In this document: piece by piece, positions 32,694-43,500 of the stretch | Numbering within the stretch: the stretch's first letter is position 1 | Layout of the letters: each line of letters begins with the position of its first letter | Assembly (NCBI GenBank): GCA_036023115.1 | Contig: JAYKKT010000089.1 | Coordinates: forward strand, 22,067,001-22,131,000 | Length of the DNA: 64,000 bases | Reading direction: 5' to 3' | Source: Brasenia schreberi | Lineage: Eukaryota; Streptophyta; Magnoliopsida; Nymphaeales; Cabombaceae | Notes under the pieces: generated by a model | Told to the model about the DNA's origin: nothing | The model's database searches: none | Seen by the model: only the letters and a program-made list of their open reading frames with translations | Position numbers and translations under genes: made by a program

Positions 32694-33560
32694 ATGTCAA
32701 AATCCAATCCAAGTGAAGTGTCGAGCCAAGGCTCATGCGCATCAAGTTCTCACTCTAGGAGGATTTTCAAAACAAAATAAAACTAGATGAAATCGAGGAC
32801 TTGAGAAGGGAGTTTGAGGCCAAAATCGATGCTCTCAGCCAAGAGGCTGAAGTAGGCGATTCATGTTCATCAAACGGTGAACAAAGGCCCAAAAAGAAAT
32901 CTGAAAAACCTCGCAAGCAAAAAGAGGCCTCCGTAATGGAAGGCAACCAATACCACGAGTCCTTCACACAAAAGGACCGTAAAGCCCTACAACAGCTGCT
33001 GAAAGGGCAGAATAAAGAGAAAAGAAGCTACGCCCTGTCTGATTTCCTTCCTATGGATTACGAAACAGACAGTGACGATGAAATACCGAACTTCCATCGA
33101 TATGATGGCATGGGAGACCCTAGGTCTCACTTGCAGCTTTTCTCGTGTCGAGCCCATAAAAAGAAAAAGGACTCGATGAAATGGGTGTATTGGTTCCCTC
33201 TATCCCTTAAAGGCACAGCTGCCAAATGGCTGGCTTCCTACGACTTAAGCCAGTTCGCTACTTTTGAAGAGTTAGCGAACTGCTTCATGCAAAGATTTGC
33301 ACACAACGTGGAAGTCATGCCAACCCTGAATACCTTAAGGGATACAAAGCTTGGCATGAACGAAGACGTGCATGCCTTCATTATAAGATGGAGGTCGCTT
33401 TTAGGCCAAGTGCGAGAGCCTATATCCGAAGGATGCGCAGTAATGCTCATCCTGGATAATTTTAAAAGCGAGTTAAAAACCCTTCTCTCGCTCCATGAGA
33501 TTTCAACTTTCCATAAGTTGATCAAAAAAGGCCTCCCTTTTCGAAACCAACTTGCGAAAA
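32694..33560 (+). CDS. Gag of element A, N-terminal part, with frame breaks
   Basis: Forms the virus-like particle that packages element RNA. The first ATG (32694) gives MSKSNPSEVSSQG and a Ser-rich start like that of C's gag (44120), but ends after 28 codons. The main frame runs from 32759, after a TAG, to 33667. A net loss of about seven bases near 32765, relative to C, explains the change of frame. The gag core is clear: ALQQLLKGQNKEKRSYALSD, then AAKWLASYDL, FEELANCFMQRF and VHAFIIRWRSLL. Near 33557 a run of four A shifts the reading again: the family's usual sequence continues in the next frame (gag-pro). Whether either shift is bypassed in life is unknown; I think both are mutations. 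Confidence 0.85.
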
Positions 33561-35564
33561 GGGACGTACGACCACTTATGGAAAGGAAGTGCCATTCCAA
33601 AAACCCGTTTGGAAAAGCCCATCGCATATGGGCTGCCCACGACGGACAAAGGGGCAAAGCCCCATAAAATTGCTAATGTCCGGGTGGATCCAGGCATGGC
33701 GGGCACTTCTAAAAATTTTGAAAAATTAGAAAATAAGAGAGAACGTAATTTTCAAAAACCGGTTGAAAAACGGGAGTACACTCCGCTGGGGCAACCTGTG
33801 TCGGAGGTCTTAGACCTCTTACTTGCCCAGGGCATGATCGAACTCCCCGAAATCCCCAAAGGAGTCACTTCCAAAGGGGGATATTTAAACCGATTTTGCA
33901 AGTATCATCGGCTCAAAGGCCATGATACCAAACGCTGCTTCTCTCTTCTAAATAAAATTGAGAACTTGATAGCAGAAGGCCGGCTCCAGGTCACTGCGGA
34001 ACCTGAGCCACCTCAAGCTATCTTCAAGAAACCCTTTCCCAAACACGCCAGTGGCAGTGGGAAAGGAAAGGAGGTATGTACCCTCACCATTTCCAAAGAA
34101 CTAGCGCAAAAGCCGGAACCTGGTCGACCTACTTGTGCGCCCATCCTTGTATTATACAAGAGGCCCGCCCAAGTCGTCATTCGGGGACCACCAAAAGTGG
34201 AAACCCCGGTAAAACCAGTTTTGAAAATCCAAGGTTCTCCTCAGCTCATCCTTAGAGCCAAGTCTAGCGCGAACCCTAGGCTGGTCGTGGGGGAAGTCAC
34301 TAGATCCGGGAGGATCTACCAACCCCCGCACCTTCAAGGTGCTCAAAAGGTGGTCAGTGTGCCTGGCCCCTCAAAAGCATGTATCCCTAGTGGTCTGCCA
34401 AAAGCAGATAAGGACAAAGTCATCCTAAATCCTTATGATTTCGAAAACCACCTTTCAAAGATTCCTATTCACATGTCTATCCTAGAGCTTATCAAAACCT
34501 CGCCTAGGCATAGACTTGTCTTAGAGAAAATTCTAGAAAGGGCCAAGGTTGATTCGAACATAAGTCCGGAATCCTTATCTGCCCAAGTGGCTTTATTAGG
34601 AGCAAAATCGCCCATCACCTTTTCGGAAGATGATGTAGATAGACCCTACGAAACCCATAACCAGGCCCTGCATATCGAGGTGGTTCTAAACAACCACTCT
34701 CTGGACAGGTGCCTAGTCGATGGTGGAGGAGGGCTCAACATCCTTCCACTTCACGTAGCGTACAAAATCGGAGTCACCTTGACTTCAGTGAACCCAAGCC
34801 CCATCGTTATCACTGGATACGATGGGAATGCGTCTAGACCTTTAGGATCCATCGAACTCCCAATGGAAACAGGAGGGATCGAACACATGGGGGTGTTCCA
34901 TGTCTTGGACATCCACCCCCATTATAACCTGTTGCTGGGAAGACCCTGGATACACAGTTTGTGCGCTGTGCCATCCACCTTCCACAGGTGTGTCAAGATC
35001 CCTTTTAGGGACCAGGTCGTAGTGATCCTAGGTGAGAGTCACCCACAGCTTCAGGGGATCATAAACTCCCCTTGTTTATCAAGCTCCCAGGCCCATGAGG
35101 CTAACCTGGGGCAAATTATGGTTGAGCCACCTCGGCTCGTGTTGAACAACCCTAGGAAGGTTGTATGTGTGAAGGGACCGCCCAAAGCAGGCCCCCTCCC
35201 GACTCTAATCCTCCTAGGAAAACCCAAGCGTTCCCTATTTCCAAAACCCCTGGACAAAAGGCCATACGAGTCTAATATGGACGATAGCATGTTCCAGGAC
35301 CACGACTTATATCCCATTTTTTCAAAAAACAAAAGGTCGTGGAACATGTTATTGAACATGGGCTACACGCCCTACAAGAGTCTAGGGGCACAAAACCAGG
35401 GTCTCCTAGAGCCCATCTTTCCTAGGGCCAACCCAAGCCGATATGGGATCAGCTATACTCCCCAAATACTGCCGGAGCCACCCCTTGTGACCACCTGGGT
35501 CAAGGGTGCCCCGGAGCCTGTCTTAGAAGAAACCTATGGTTTAGACCTCCTATTCCGAGCCTAA
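33552..35564 (+). CDS. Gag C-terminus and aspartic protease of element A (670-codon frame)
   Basis: Continues gag from the frame change (KGTYDHLWKG) through the Cys/His motif CKYHRLKGHDTKRC (about residues 116-130), which corresponds to the zinc-knuckle position of Tat gags. After a Pro/Lys-rich linker comes the retropepsin-like domain, about residues 375-490. It has LVDGGGGLNILP (active-site loop, Asp-Gly-Gly instead of Asp-Ser/Thr-Gly), VITGYDGN and NLLLGRPWIHSLCAVPSTFH. The frame ends with a conserved tail of unknown role (WNMLLNMGYTPYKSLG ... YGLDLLFRA), also legible in B and E. The stop at 35562 lies about 0.12 kb before the pol frame, so pol needs a separate mechanism. Confidence 0.9.
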   Translation: MRKGTYDHLWKGSAIPKTRLEKPIAYGLPTTDKGAKPHKIANVRVDPGMAGTSKNFEKLENKRERNFQKPVEKREYTPLGQPVSEVLDLLLAQGMIELPEIPKGVTSKGGYLNRFCKYHRLKGHDTKRCFSLLNKIENLIAEGRLQVTAEPEPPQAIFKKPFPKHASGSGKGKEVCTLTISKELAQKPEPGRPTCAPILVLYKRPAQVVIRGPPKVETPVKPVLKIQGSPQLILRAKSSANPRLVVGEVTRSGRIYQPPHLQGAQKVVSVPGPSKACIPSGLPKADKDKVILNPYDFENHLSKIPIHMSILELIKTSPRHRLVLEKILERAKVDSNISPESLSAQVALLGAKSPITFSEDDVDRPYETHNQALHIEVVLNNHSLDRCLVDGGGGLNILPLHVAYKIGVTLTSVNPSPIVITGYDGNASRPLGSIELPMETGGIEHMGVFHVLDIHPHYNLLLGRPWIHSLCAVPSTFHRCVKIPFRDQVVVILGESHPQLQGIINSPCLSSSQAHEANLGQIMVEPPRLVLNNPRKVVCVKGPPKAGPLPTLILLGKPKRSLFPKPLDKRPYESNMDDSMFQDHDLYPIFSKNKRSWNMLLNMGYTPYKSLGAQNQGLLEPIFPRANPSRYGISYTPQILPEPPLVTTWVKGAPEPVLEETYGLDLLFRA

Positions 35565-35680
35565 CCCGTAGTGTTTTCCCTTTGTAGGTATGACGGAAGA
35601 TCCCTCTTTCTAAAAATACCAAAAACATTTGAAAAACTTAAAATAAAAAAAAAATCAAAAAACAAGAAAAACCAAAAACA
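35565..35680 (+). other. Protease-pol junction of element A
   Basis: The stop of gag-pro is followed by a pyrimidine-rich stretch ending TTTGTAGGT, which resembles a 3' splice site. A short frame MTEDPSF (from 35590), conserved in B, E and the fragment at 1-1921, follows and is closed by TAA in A, whereas it stays open in E. Ogre-type Tat elements are known to carry an intron between protease and RT. A comparable splice is possible but unproven here. Confidence 0.4.
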
Positions 35681-38600
35681 ATGGAAAAACAAAAACTCGA
35701 AAAAAGAGTGCTTTGTATAGTTCCCAAAGTTCTTGTTTTACAAAAACCCAAAAAAATCAAAAATTTGGAAAATACCAAAAAGATTTTGTACATAGCTGCT
35801 CCTAGTAAGACTTTGGTAAAAGAAAAGGATTTCAAAAGAAGCATCGTCTGCTTAGCCAGACCAAAAGTTTCGAAATCACTTAAAAATCCAAGTACAAAAC
35901 CAGGTTATTTTGAAAACCACGCATCAAGTTCCCTCGGGTCTATAGCCCACGAGAATGATCAAAACCCAGAAGTGGATCCCCTTGAGGAAGATCCCACTTC
36001 TGAGCTCCCAGAATTTCATAGAATTCCTGATTTTGAAAGACCTTCCCAATCAGTAGGAGGAGATTTCGTAGAGGTGAACCTAGGGGATGATTCCAATCCC
36101 CAAACCATCAAAATAGGCGCATGCTTGCATGAAACTGAAAAGTTAGCATTCATTGCATTTCTACAAACCTATTTAGATGTGTTTGCATGGACGTATGAAG
36201 ACATGCCGGGCATAGATCCCAGCATAGTCGAGCATCGTCTTCCCTTAGATATAAGTGTAAAACCAATAAAGCAGAAGCTTAGGAAAATACACCCGAATGT
36301 ACACACACAAGTCAAAGAGGGTTTAGAAGATCTGCTAAAAGTCAGATTTATAAAACCCATTGCGTATTCTGATTGGTTGTCAAATATTGTTGTGGTTGGA
36401 AAAACCAATGGGAAAATTCGAATATGCATCGATTTCAGAAACCTGAATAAAGCCACTCCAAAGGATAATTATCCTTTACCAAACATAGATTTGATAGTCG
36501 ATAGTACTGCAAGTCATGAAATGTTTTCATTCATGGATGGCTATTCAGGCTATAATCAAATCAAACTAAGTCCACGAGATCAGGGTAAGACCGCCTTCAC
36601 AACCCCATGGGGCACATACTGCTATACAGTCATGCCCTTTGGTTTGAAAAATGCCAGCGCAACATACCAACGAGCCATGAACACGATCTTCCATGATCAA
36701 ATTCACGAGCTTGTAGAAGTGTATGTAGATGATCTCTTGGCGAAATCCAAAACCCGATGCACTCATATCGAATGTTTACAAAAGATTTTCGAAAGGCTTA
36801 GGCTTTACAAAGTAAAGCTAAACCCTCAAAAATGTGTGTTCGGGGTAGAATCAGGGAAGCTTCTAGGCTTTATGGTGAGCCAAAGGGGAATAGAAGTCGA
36901 CCCCTCTAAGTGTCGAGCCATCATAGACATGGCTCCACCCTCCAATCTCACCCAAATCCGTAGCCTCCAGGGTCGATTACAATCTGTGCGCCGATTCATA
37001 TCGAATCTGGCAACTAGATGCGAACCCTTCAACAAACTATTGAGGAAGGGTACGAAATTCTTATGGGATGACGAATGCCAAAAGTCCTTCGAGAGACTGA
37101 AGGCATACTTGGTTAATCCCCCCGTTTTGAATCCTCCAAAACAAGGAAAACCGCTTTTATTATACATCTCCGTGCATGTAAACGCTTTAGGAGCCCTGTT
37201 GGCTCAATACGAGGATGACACCCATAAGGAGTATGCCATCTACTATATTTCGAAAACTCTCTTGGCTTATGAACGAAATTATCAAGCCATGGAGAAGACG
37301 TGCTTGGCCCTAGTCTGGGCCTGCCAGAAGTTCAGACACTATTTTCTAGATCATGAGATCTGGATAGTGTCCAAGCTTGATCCAATCAAGCACTTGTTCG
37401 AAAAACCCATTCTCATGGGAAGATTGGGCAAATGGCAACTCCTTCTAATGGAGTATGATCTGAAATACCATCACCAGATCTCCATTAAGGGGCAAGCCCT
37501 AGCAGATTACGTGGCTGAATTCCCCTTAGAGGACGCATATCCTACTCTTGTCGAAATGCCTGATGAAGGCATATTGCAAAATCATTTTCAAAACCACATT
37601 TTGGCAAATTCTTTCGAAAACCAAGTGTGGAAGATGCACTTCGATGGGGCACGAAACCAACGAGGGGCTGGTGTCGGGATCATCCTAATCTCCCCTGAAA
37701 AGGGCGAGATTCCCATAGCAGTCCGCTTAGATTTCGAATGTTCCAACAACGTAGCTGAGTATGAAGCACTCATACAAGGCTTAAGGATTTCGAAAACTCT
37801 AGGGGCATCATGCATCGAGGTCTTTGGAGATTCACTCCTTGTCATAAACCAGGTTTTAAAAATTTGGCAAGTACGTAATGAGAAACTACTTCCATATCAC
37901 GAGTTGGCCACTCGATTGGTCCAATCCTTCCAGTCGTGTAAGCTCACACACGTGGGAAGAGAGGACAATGGCATCGCCGATGCCCTCTCCTCCTTGGGCT
38001 CAGCCTTGAAGGTCGATCCCATTTCAGGGACCAGATCTTTGGAAATATGGCATGCGCCCCATCCATCCACACACGACTTGGATATTTGCCAAAACAACCC
38101 AGAGTCTATTGAAAAACCCTGGTTCTATGACATAAAACAAGTTTTAGAAAATGGGGGATTCACCGAGGATGCCACATCCAAAGATAAGGCATTCATTCGT
38201 AAGATTTCGACCCGATACATCATTCTGGGTGGGGTCTTATACAAAAAGAGTTTTACCGGCATTCTGCTTAGGTGTATCGACCTAGAGGAGGCTAGGATAG
38301 TGATGCACGAGTTCCATGATGGAGAATGTGGAGGTCATGTTAATGCCAACATGATGGCAATGAAAATACTTAGAGGGGGTTATTTTTGGTCCACCCTGAA
38401 AAAGGATTGTCACGATCATGTTAGGAAGTGTCATCCATGTCAAGTGCATGGGCACGCCATTCATATCCCTTCATCTACATTGCATTCCATGGTCAGCCCC
38501 TGGCCATTTACCATGTGGGCGTTTGACATAGTAGGCCCAATATTTCCAAAGGCCTCGAATGGGCATCGTTTTATTTTAGCAGCCACAGAGTATTTCTCCA

Positions 38601-39367
38601 AGTGGGTGGAAGCCATTTCCCTAACGAATGTAATGGGGCAACATGTGGTGACTTTCATCCGGAGGAATATCTTGGCTCGATTTGGGGTTCCACGAGACCT
38701 TGTGTCTGATAATGGTACCCCATTCAAGAATGAGCTGATGGTTAAGTTGTGCAACACGTATGGCATAACTCACCACTTCTCCTCGCCCTACTACCCTCAT
38801 GGCAACGGCCAAGCCGAAGCTACAAACAAGACTCTCATTGGTATCATTGAGAAAACCTTAGAGAAGGGTAGGATGTGGCACGAGAAGCTGGATGAAGCCT
38901 TATGGGCTTATAGGACTTCCATCCGGACTCCCACGAATGCCACACCATTCGAGTTGGTCTATGGCACAAACGCCATTCTTCCCATTCATACCCAACTGCA
39001 TTCATTCCATACATCCATTGCACTTGACCTCCCCCTAGAGACGCTTCAGCATACTAGGATGGCCGAACTAGATTTGCTAGATGAGAGGCGACTCCTTGCC
39101 ATGGATCATGCTCGCGCATACCGGCAAAGGATAGCCCGACATTATAGCAAACACATGAGACCTCGCCACTTTGAAGTGGGAGATCTGGTCTTAAAAACCA
39201 TCCACCATCGTGGCCCACACCCTCTAGGCAAGTGGCGCCCCAACTGGGATGGACCCTATGTTGTACGAGCAACCACTACGAACAATTCGTATTGGTTGAT
39301 CGATGTAGAAGGTAGGAATTTAGCAGATCCTATCAATATTCAATACTTAAAGAAGTATCATGTGTAG
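35681..39367 (+). CDS. Pol of element A: RT, two RNase H-like domains, integrase (1228 residues)
   Basis: One uninterrupted frame. Residues 1-150 are Lys-rich with ELPEFHRI and GGDFVEVNLG. RT covers about 190-430, with ICIDFRNLNKATPKDNYPLP, FMDGYSGYNQIKL, MPFGLKNASATYQRAM and the active site VYVDDLLAKSK near 348. The first RNase H/connection is near 500-560 (YYISKTLLAYERNYQAMEKT). A second, archaeal-type RNase H is near 648-775 with D, E, D and D in HFDGARN, AEYEALIQG, FGDSLLVIN and IADALSSLG. Integrase has its HHCC finger near 878-920 and a DD(35)E core: AFDIVGP, VSDNGTPF, GQAEATNKT. It ends with KWRPNWDGPYVVR and LKKYHV. All catalytic residues are present, so it may be functional. Confidence 0.96.
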   Translation: MEKQKLEKRVLCIVPKVLVLQKPKKIKNLENTKKILYIAAPSKTLVKEKDFKRSIVCLARPKVSKSLKNPSTKPGYFENHASSSLGSIAHENDQNPEVDPLEEDPTSELPEFHRIPDFERPSQSVGGDFVEVNLGDDSNPQTIKIGACLHETEKLAFIAFLQTYLDVFAWTYEDMPGIDPSIVEHRLPLDISVKPIKQKLRKIHPNVHTQVKEGLEDLLKVRFIKPIAYSDWLSNIVVVGKTNGKIRICIDFRNLNKATPKDNYPLPNIDLIVDSTASHEMFSFMDGYSGYNQIKLSPRDQGKTAFTTPWGTYCYTVMPFGLKNASATYQRAMNTIFHDQIHELVEVYVDDLLAKSKTRCTHIECLQKIFERLRLYKVKLNPQKCVFGVESGKLLGFMVSQRGIEVDPSKCRAIIDMAPPSNLTQIRSLQGRLQSVRRFISNLATRCEPFNKLLRKGTKFLWDDECQKSFERLKAYLVNPPVLNPPKQGKPLLLYISVHVNALGALLAQYEDDTHKEYAIYYISKTLLAYERNYQAMEKTCLALVWACQKFRHYFLDHEIWIVSKLDPIKHLFEKPILMGRLGKWQLLLMEYDLKYHHQISIKGQALADYVAEFPLEDAYPTLVEMPDEGILQNHFQNHILANSFENQVWKMHFDGARNQRGAGVGIILISPEKGEIPIAVRLDFECSNNVAEYEALIQGLRISKTLGASCIEVFGDSLLVINQVLKIWQVRNEKLLPYHELATRLVQSFQSCKLTHVGREDNGIADALSSLGSALKVDPISGTRSLEIWHAPHPSTHDLDICQNNPESIEKPWFYDIKQVLENGGFTEDATSKDKAFIRKISTRYIILGGVLYKKSFTGILLRCIDLEEARIVMHEFHDGECGGHVNANMMAMKILRGGYFWSTLKKDCHDHVRKCHPCQVHGHAIHIPSSTLHSMVSPWPFTMWAFDIVGPIFPKASNGHRFILAATEYFSKWVEAISLTNVMGQHVVTFIRRNILARFGVPRDLVSDNGTPFKNELMVKLCNTYGITHHFSSPYYPHGNGQAEATNKTLIGIIEKTLEKGRMWHEKLDEALWAYRTSIRTPTNATPFELVYGTNAILPIHTQLHSFHTSIALDLPLETLQHTRMAELDLLDERRLLAMDHARAYRQRIARHYSKHMRPRHFEVGDLVLKTIHHRGPHPLGKWRPNWDGPYVVRATTTNNSYWLIDVEGRNLADPINIQYLKKYHV

Positions 39368-40522
39368 GATCTGGATTAAATTCCAGTTTTCGAAAATTTC
39401 AGAGGGATAGCTGCCCTGAGACATGTGAATAAGGTGCAAAGGCGAACTCGTGTGAACCTAAGTGAGAGAATTCGCACTTGTGAAAGAGTGGAGTTTTCAA
39501 AATCAGGGTTACATTTCAAAATCCTTCATCTTACAAAGAAAGGCCTAGTTCAACATAGCAAGATACTTGCAAGTGGTACGTGCTATTTCTAAATAGGCTG
39601 ATCTGGAATGGATCGAGTGTAGGCTTGGGATAAGTCCTCCCCTCTTCTCTTCTCCTTCCAAAAAGGAAAACAAAGGCCCAAACAAAAGGGAATTTCTCAT
39701 TCAAAGTCTCTTTCCAAAAGAAAGAAACCAGAGTTTAAAAGAAAAATCGATTCTCTTATGAAAAAGAGGGATTAAAGAAAAAATACTCCCAAAGGGAGAC
39801 CCTCGATGAAAAAAAGGAAAAAGAGGCCAAAAAGCTCAAAAAGAGCAGTTTTCCACCTTCTGTGCCTTAAACCACGGGACGCTTCAGAAGGGATCGTGGT
39901 ATCTCTTTCCCATCCCTGGCTTATCCCAAGCTAAAGCATGGTTCATTTCGAGGAATCCTAAAGTAAAAATAGGATTTACTTACTTGAATTTCATCTTGTT
40001 TGAGAATTCGACATTTCGAGTAAGGCGTAGGAATTTGAAATGAAGCTTGTTTTCTTATAAAACCTCCGCTAGATAAGCGAGTGTTAAGACTCAAACAAGG
40101 GCAAGCACGAAGAGCTCGAGATCCTTAGGATCGAGGCTCAAGACAGTTGTCCCTTTTGTAAATAGCTTTTGTAAATAAGTTTTGAAAACAGAACATCGAA
40201 CAGCATAGGATTTGCTCACTTGGAGCAGTAGGCCTTGTAAGTCTCTAGAGTTCGACCACACCTGGTCTCTGGGAGGTCGCCACTCTTGGCACCACACCCA
40301 TGTCATTTGCATTCCACGCATGGTACTTGCATGAACATGATCCCATTTAGGACCAGATTCCATAGAATAACCCTTTGGCGTGATATCTCCTCCTACCAGA
40401 GTTTGTAAATTGAGATTTTGCTAAAATGGGACGATCCCATATTCTTCGTGGCTAGATCTAGGGAGACATTGAAAGGGGTGTTTGTCATCTTTGCCCTTAT
40501 CCAAATCTATTTGGACAAGGCC
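39368..40522 (+). other. 3' non-coding region of element A
   Basis: About 1.15 kb without a convincing gene. Purine-rich tracts (39655-39850) could act as secondary polypurine sites. The conserved palindrome CCACGG...CGTGG lies at 39872-39899. Parts align with the corresponding regions of B, D and E. Confidence 0.65.
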
Positions 40523-40535
40523 AAAGAGGGGCATC
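40523..40535 (+). other. Polypurine tract of element A
   Basis: AAAGAGGGGCATC immediately precedes the TG of the 3' LTR. It is identical to D's and near-identical to those of B and E. Confidence 0.85.
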
Positions 40536-43500
40536 TGTAAACACCCCGAAATCCCACGAATTTCTCAAATTCATCTGGTTTTGTAAAAGCAGCCCCAAAG
40601 GGCTATTTTGAGTCTGGAAACCCAGGAGCCTTCCAGACAACCCTGTATATCTGTTTTAAACTTTATATTTCAAAAACATACAATATGGCTTTTTAAAAAA
40701 CTTTTAAAACATGTTTTGAAACCCCGAAGCGGATTGGCCCGATCAAGACAGGACCAGGAGAGCTAAGAAGAGCCCGAAACCGGAGCACACGTCAAGCCCG
40801 GCACAACAACTCTTGTATCTGATTCACACCCAGGATCTCGAACGTCCAAGACCCTGTTCTTATCAAAATAGCATTTGAAATCATCTCCGGAAGGCAGAAA
40901 CGGAGGCGGACGACTATGTTGGCGAAGACCCAACGCAGACGGAGTACTGATGCTGTCAGGCCCCGCACGAATCGTCCGTTTCGAACCCAGCTCGAAGGAG
41001 TCAGAGTTCAGTTTGGAGTGGATCTGGACCATATATATCCAGATCCCAATCCAAACCCATATGTGGACTTGGATTTGGATTTGGATCCAGAGATCCAATC
41101 CAATATCCATATCCATGGCCCACATCACCTTCTCATAAATGGAGGTGGGGCCCACTTGAAATTCACGTGGGATATTGGGCATGAGAGAGAGTGGGGGTGA
41201 AAAATATCAAGAGTGTTGTATTAAGCTTGACTTGTGTGTCAAGTTTGGGTTTAATCATGTGGGTTAGCCTAATTGAGTGGGTTTAAGCTTGTAATTAGCT
41301 AAAACCTAACCTAGGGCTGCACCAACATGGGGTGATCAAGGTCTATGGGCCATGCTAAGGGAGCTCCTTCACCTAAACCTCACCCTAAAACCTAACCACC
41401 TAACCTAGCCCTAAACCCCTAAACCACCCTTAGCCCACAATCTACCCAAACCCCTAGTTTTAAAATATCTGACCCAACCCTTTCCAGCCCACCTTATCTA
41501 CATACCACCCTACCTAAACCACCTAACCACTACCCTCAGCCCAGCCCTAACCGACCTACCCATCCCCTATTTAAACCCCCCCCCCTTGGGGGCGGGTTTT
41601 TCAAGTGGGAACCCTCACCTCACCCAACCGGGCCCTCTCCTTCCCCCACTTCCTCATCTAGCCGGGACCACTCTCCATCACCTCCGCCTGCTCCACCAGC
41701 CACTACCTGCACCGCCACCTTCCCTCTTCCATCCACCACCACCTCATCCAGCCGGACGCCACCACCTTCACCCAACCGAACCAGCCAAGAGTCCACCTGC
41801 CCGCCTGCTTCTCCTTGCATTCCACCGCCTCTCCCCATTCGGTAAGTACCCAATCTCCATCAAAGCCCTTCTCTTCCACCTCTCCACTCTTAGCCACCTA
41901 CCCTATCCTCATCTCAGCCCCTTGCCACCACCCTTTTCACCTAGCCGAACCTAGTATAACCTAAACTATCGGCCACTACCTAGCCATCATATCCCATTCG
42001 GCCTTCCCCTAGGTGTCCCATTCAGCCTTCCCATAAATTCTCCTTTAGGTCCAGCTTTCCCAAAACTCTCAACTCCCCTAGTGACCCTAAGAACCCACTT
42101 ATTCAGCCCCTTTAAACCCCCTACCTTGAGGCGACATCTACTTGCCACCGGCCACCTTCGAGGCGCCTATCCCGCGCCCCACTTGCAGCCGGCCAGCACC
42201 TTTGGTCACCTATCTTCGCGGAGCTCCCGTTTGTAGCCCAAGGCCAAGCCCACGCTCAAGCAAGACCTCTACGGACCAGCTACTCGTAAGTGTCTAAACT
42301 CGGTCTTTAGTTGTACACTTGCTTGAGATTCAATTTGATACGGGGTTGTAATAACGGAGCATAGTCTCCCCCCGCTTGTAATAACGTGGCTTGGCACAAC
42401 CACACACGTGCACCCTCTTAGTCGTGCACGATTTTGAACACACACGGGCCTAATCAGCCCCTAATACATAAGTGTATATATATACTTTCATTTTCGAAGG
42501 GTTTTATTTAAGTTGGGTGTGTTGTCTTTCAATTCAAGCACTCACACACATTGAGCTTTCGCTCTTAGTTGAAAGACCCAAGTAAGGGCCGACCTATACT
42601 ATTTGGGTTTCATTTCATGTCGTGTGAGTAAGTCTTTCAATTCAAGCACTCTCACACACATTGAGCTTTCGCTCTTATTTGAAAGACCCAAGTAAGGGCC
42701 GACCTATACTATTTGGGTTTCATTTCATGTCGTGTGAGTAACTCTTTTAATTCAAGCACTTTCACACACATTGAGCCTTCGCTCTTACTCCCAAGACCTT
42801 AGTAAAGGCCTTATTGCAGTTATATTTGGGTTTCATTTATGTCGTGTGGGTAGTCTTTCAATTCAAGCACTCTCACACACATTGAGCCTTCGCTCTTATT
42901 CCCAAGACCTTAGTCAAGGCCATACTGCAATTTATATTTGGGTTTAATTTCATGTCGTGTGTGTAAGTCTTTCAATTCAAGCACGCACCCACATTGAGCC
43001 TTCGCTCTTATTTGCAAGACCCGAGTAAGGGCTCATATACATAAGCTATATACATATCTCCCTTCGGTTATTTCCCTTCGGTCATTTCCCTTCGGTTATT
43101 TCCCTTCGGTCATTTCCCTTCGGTTATTTCCCTTCGGTTATTTCCCTTCTGTTATTTCCCCTTCAGTATTGTCTTTACATTTCGGGTTTTCCCTTTGGAG
43201 TAGCGTGAGTTTGCATTGCATCTACGCCATACCACGAGGTAGGACGCATATTGCATCAAAGCAAGCCCCGCTCGAATTCGCCCATGTAGTGGAGTGTTCA
43301 TAACACACAAACTAGGTGGCCCGAAAAGGGATAAAAGAAAAGACTTAGGCACGTGCAAATCCACGTGATCTAAAATATGCAATCGCATCCTAAAGACCCG
43401 AAATAGACACCTCGAACCGCTTCGTAGACTTTTTCTCCAAAACTCGATTTTTGCAAAAAGCGTACAGACTGACCCTTGCGCATCGGTGCAAGAAGGTCTG

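Noticed and set aside
40091..40363. Antisense open frame of 90 codons between integrase and the 3' LTR of A
   Set aside because: Some Tat elements have antisense genes here, but the matching regions of B, D and E do not preserve this frame.
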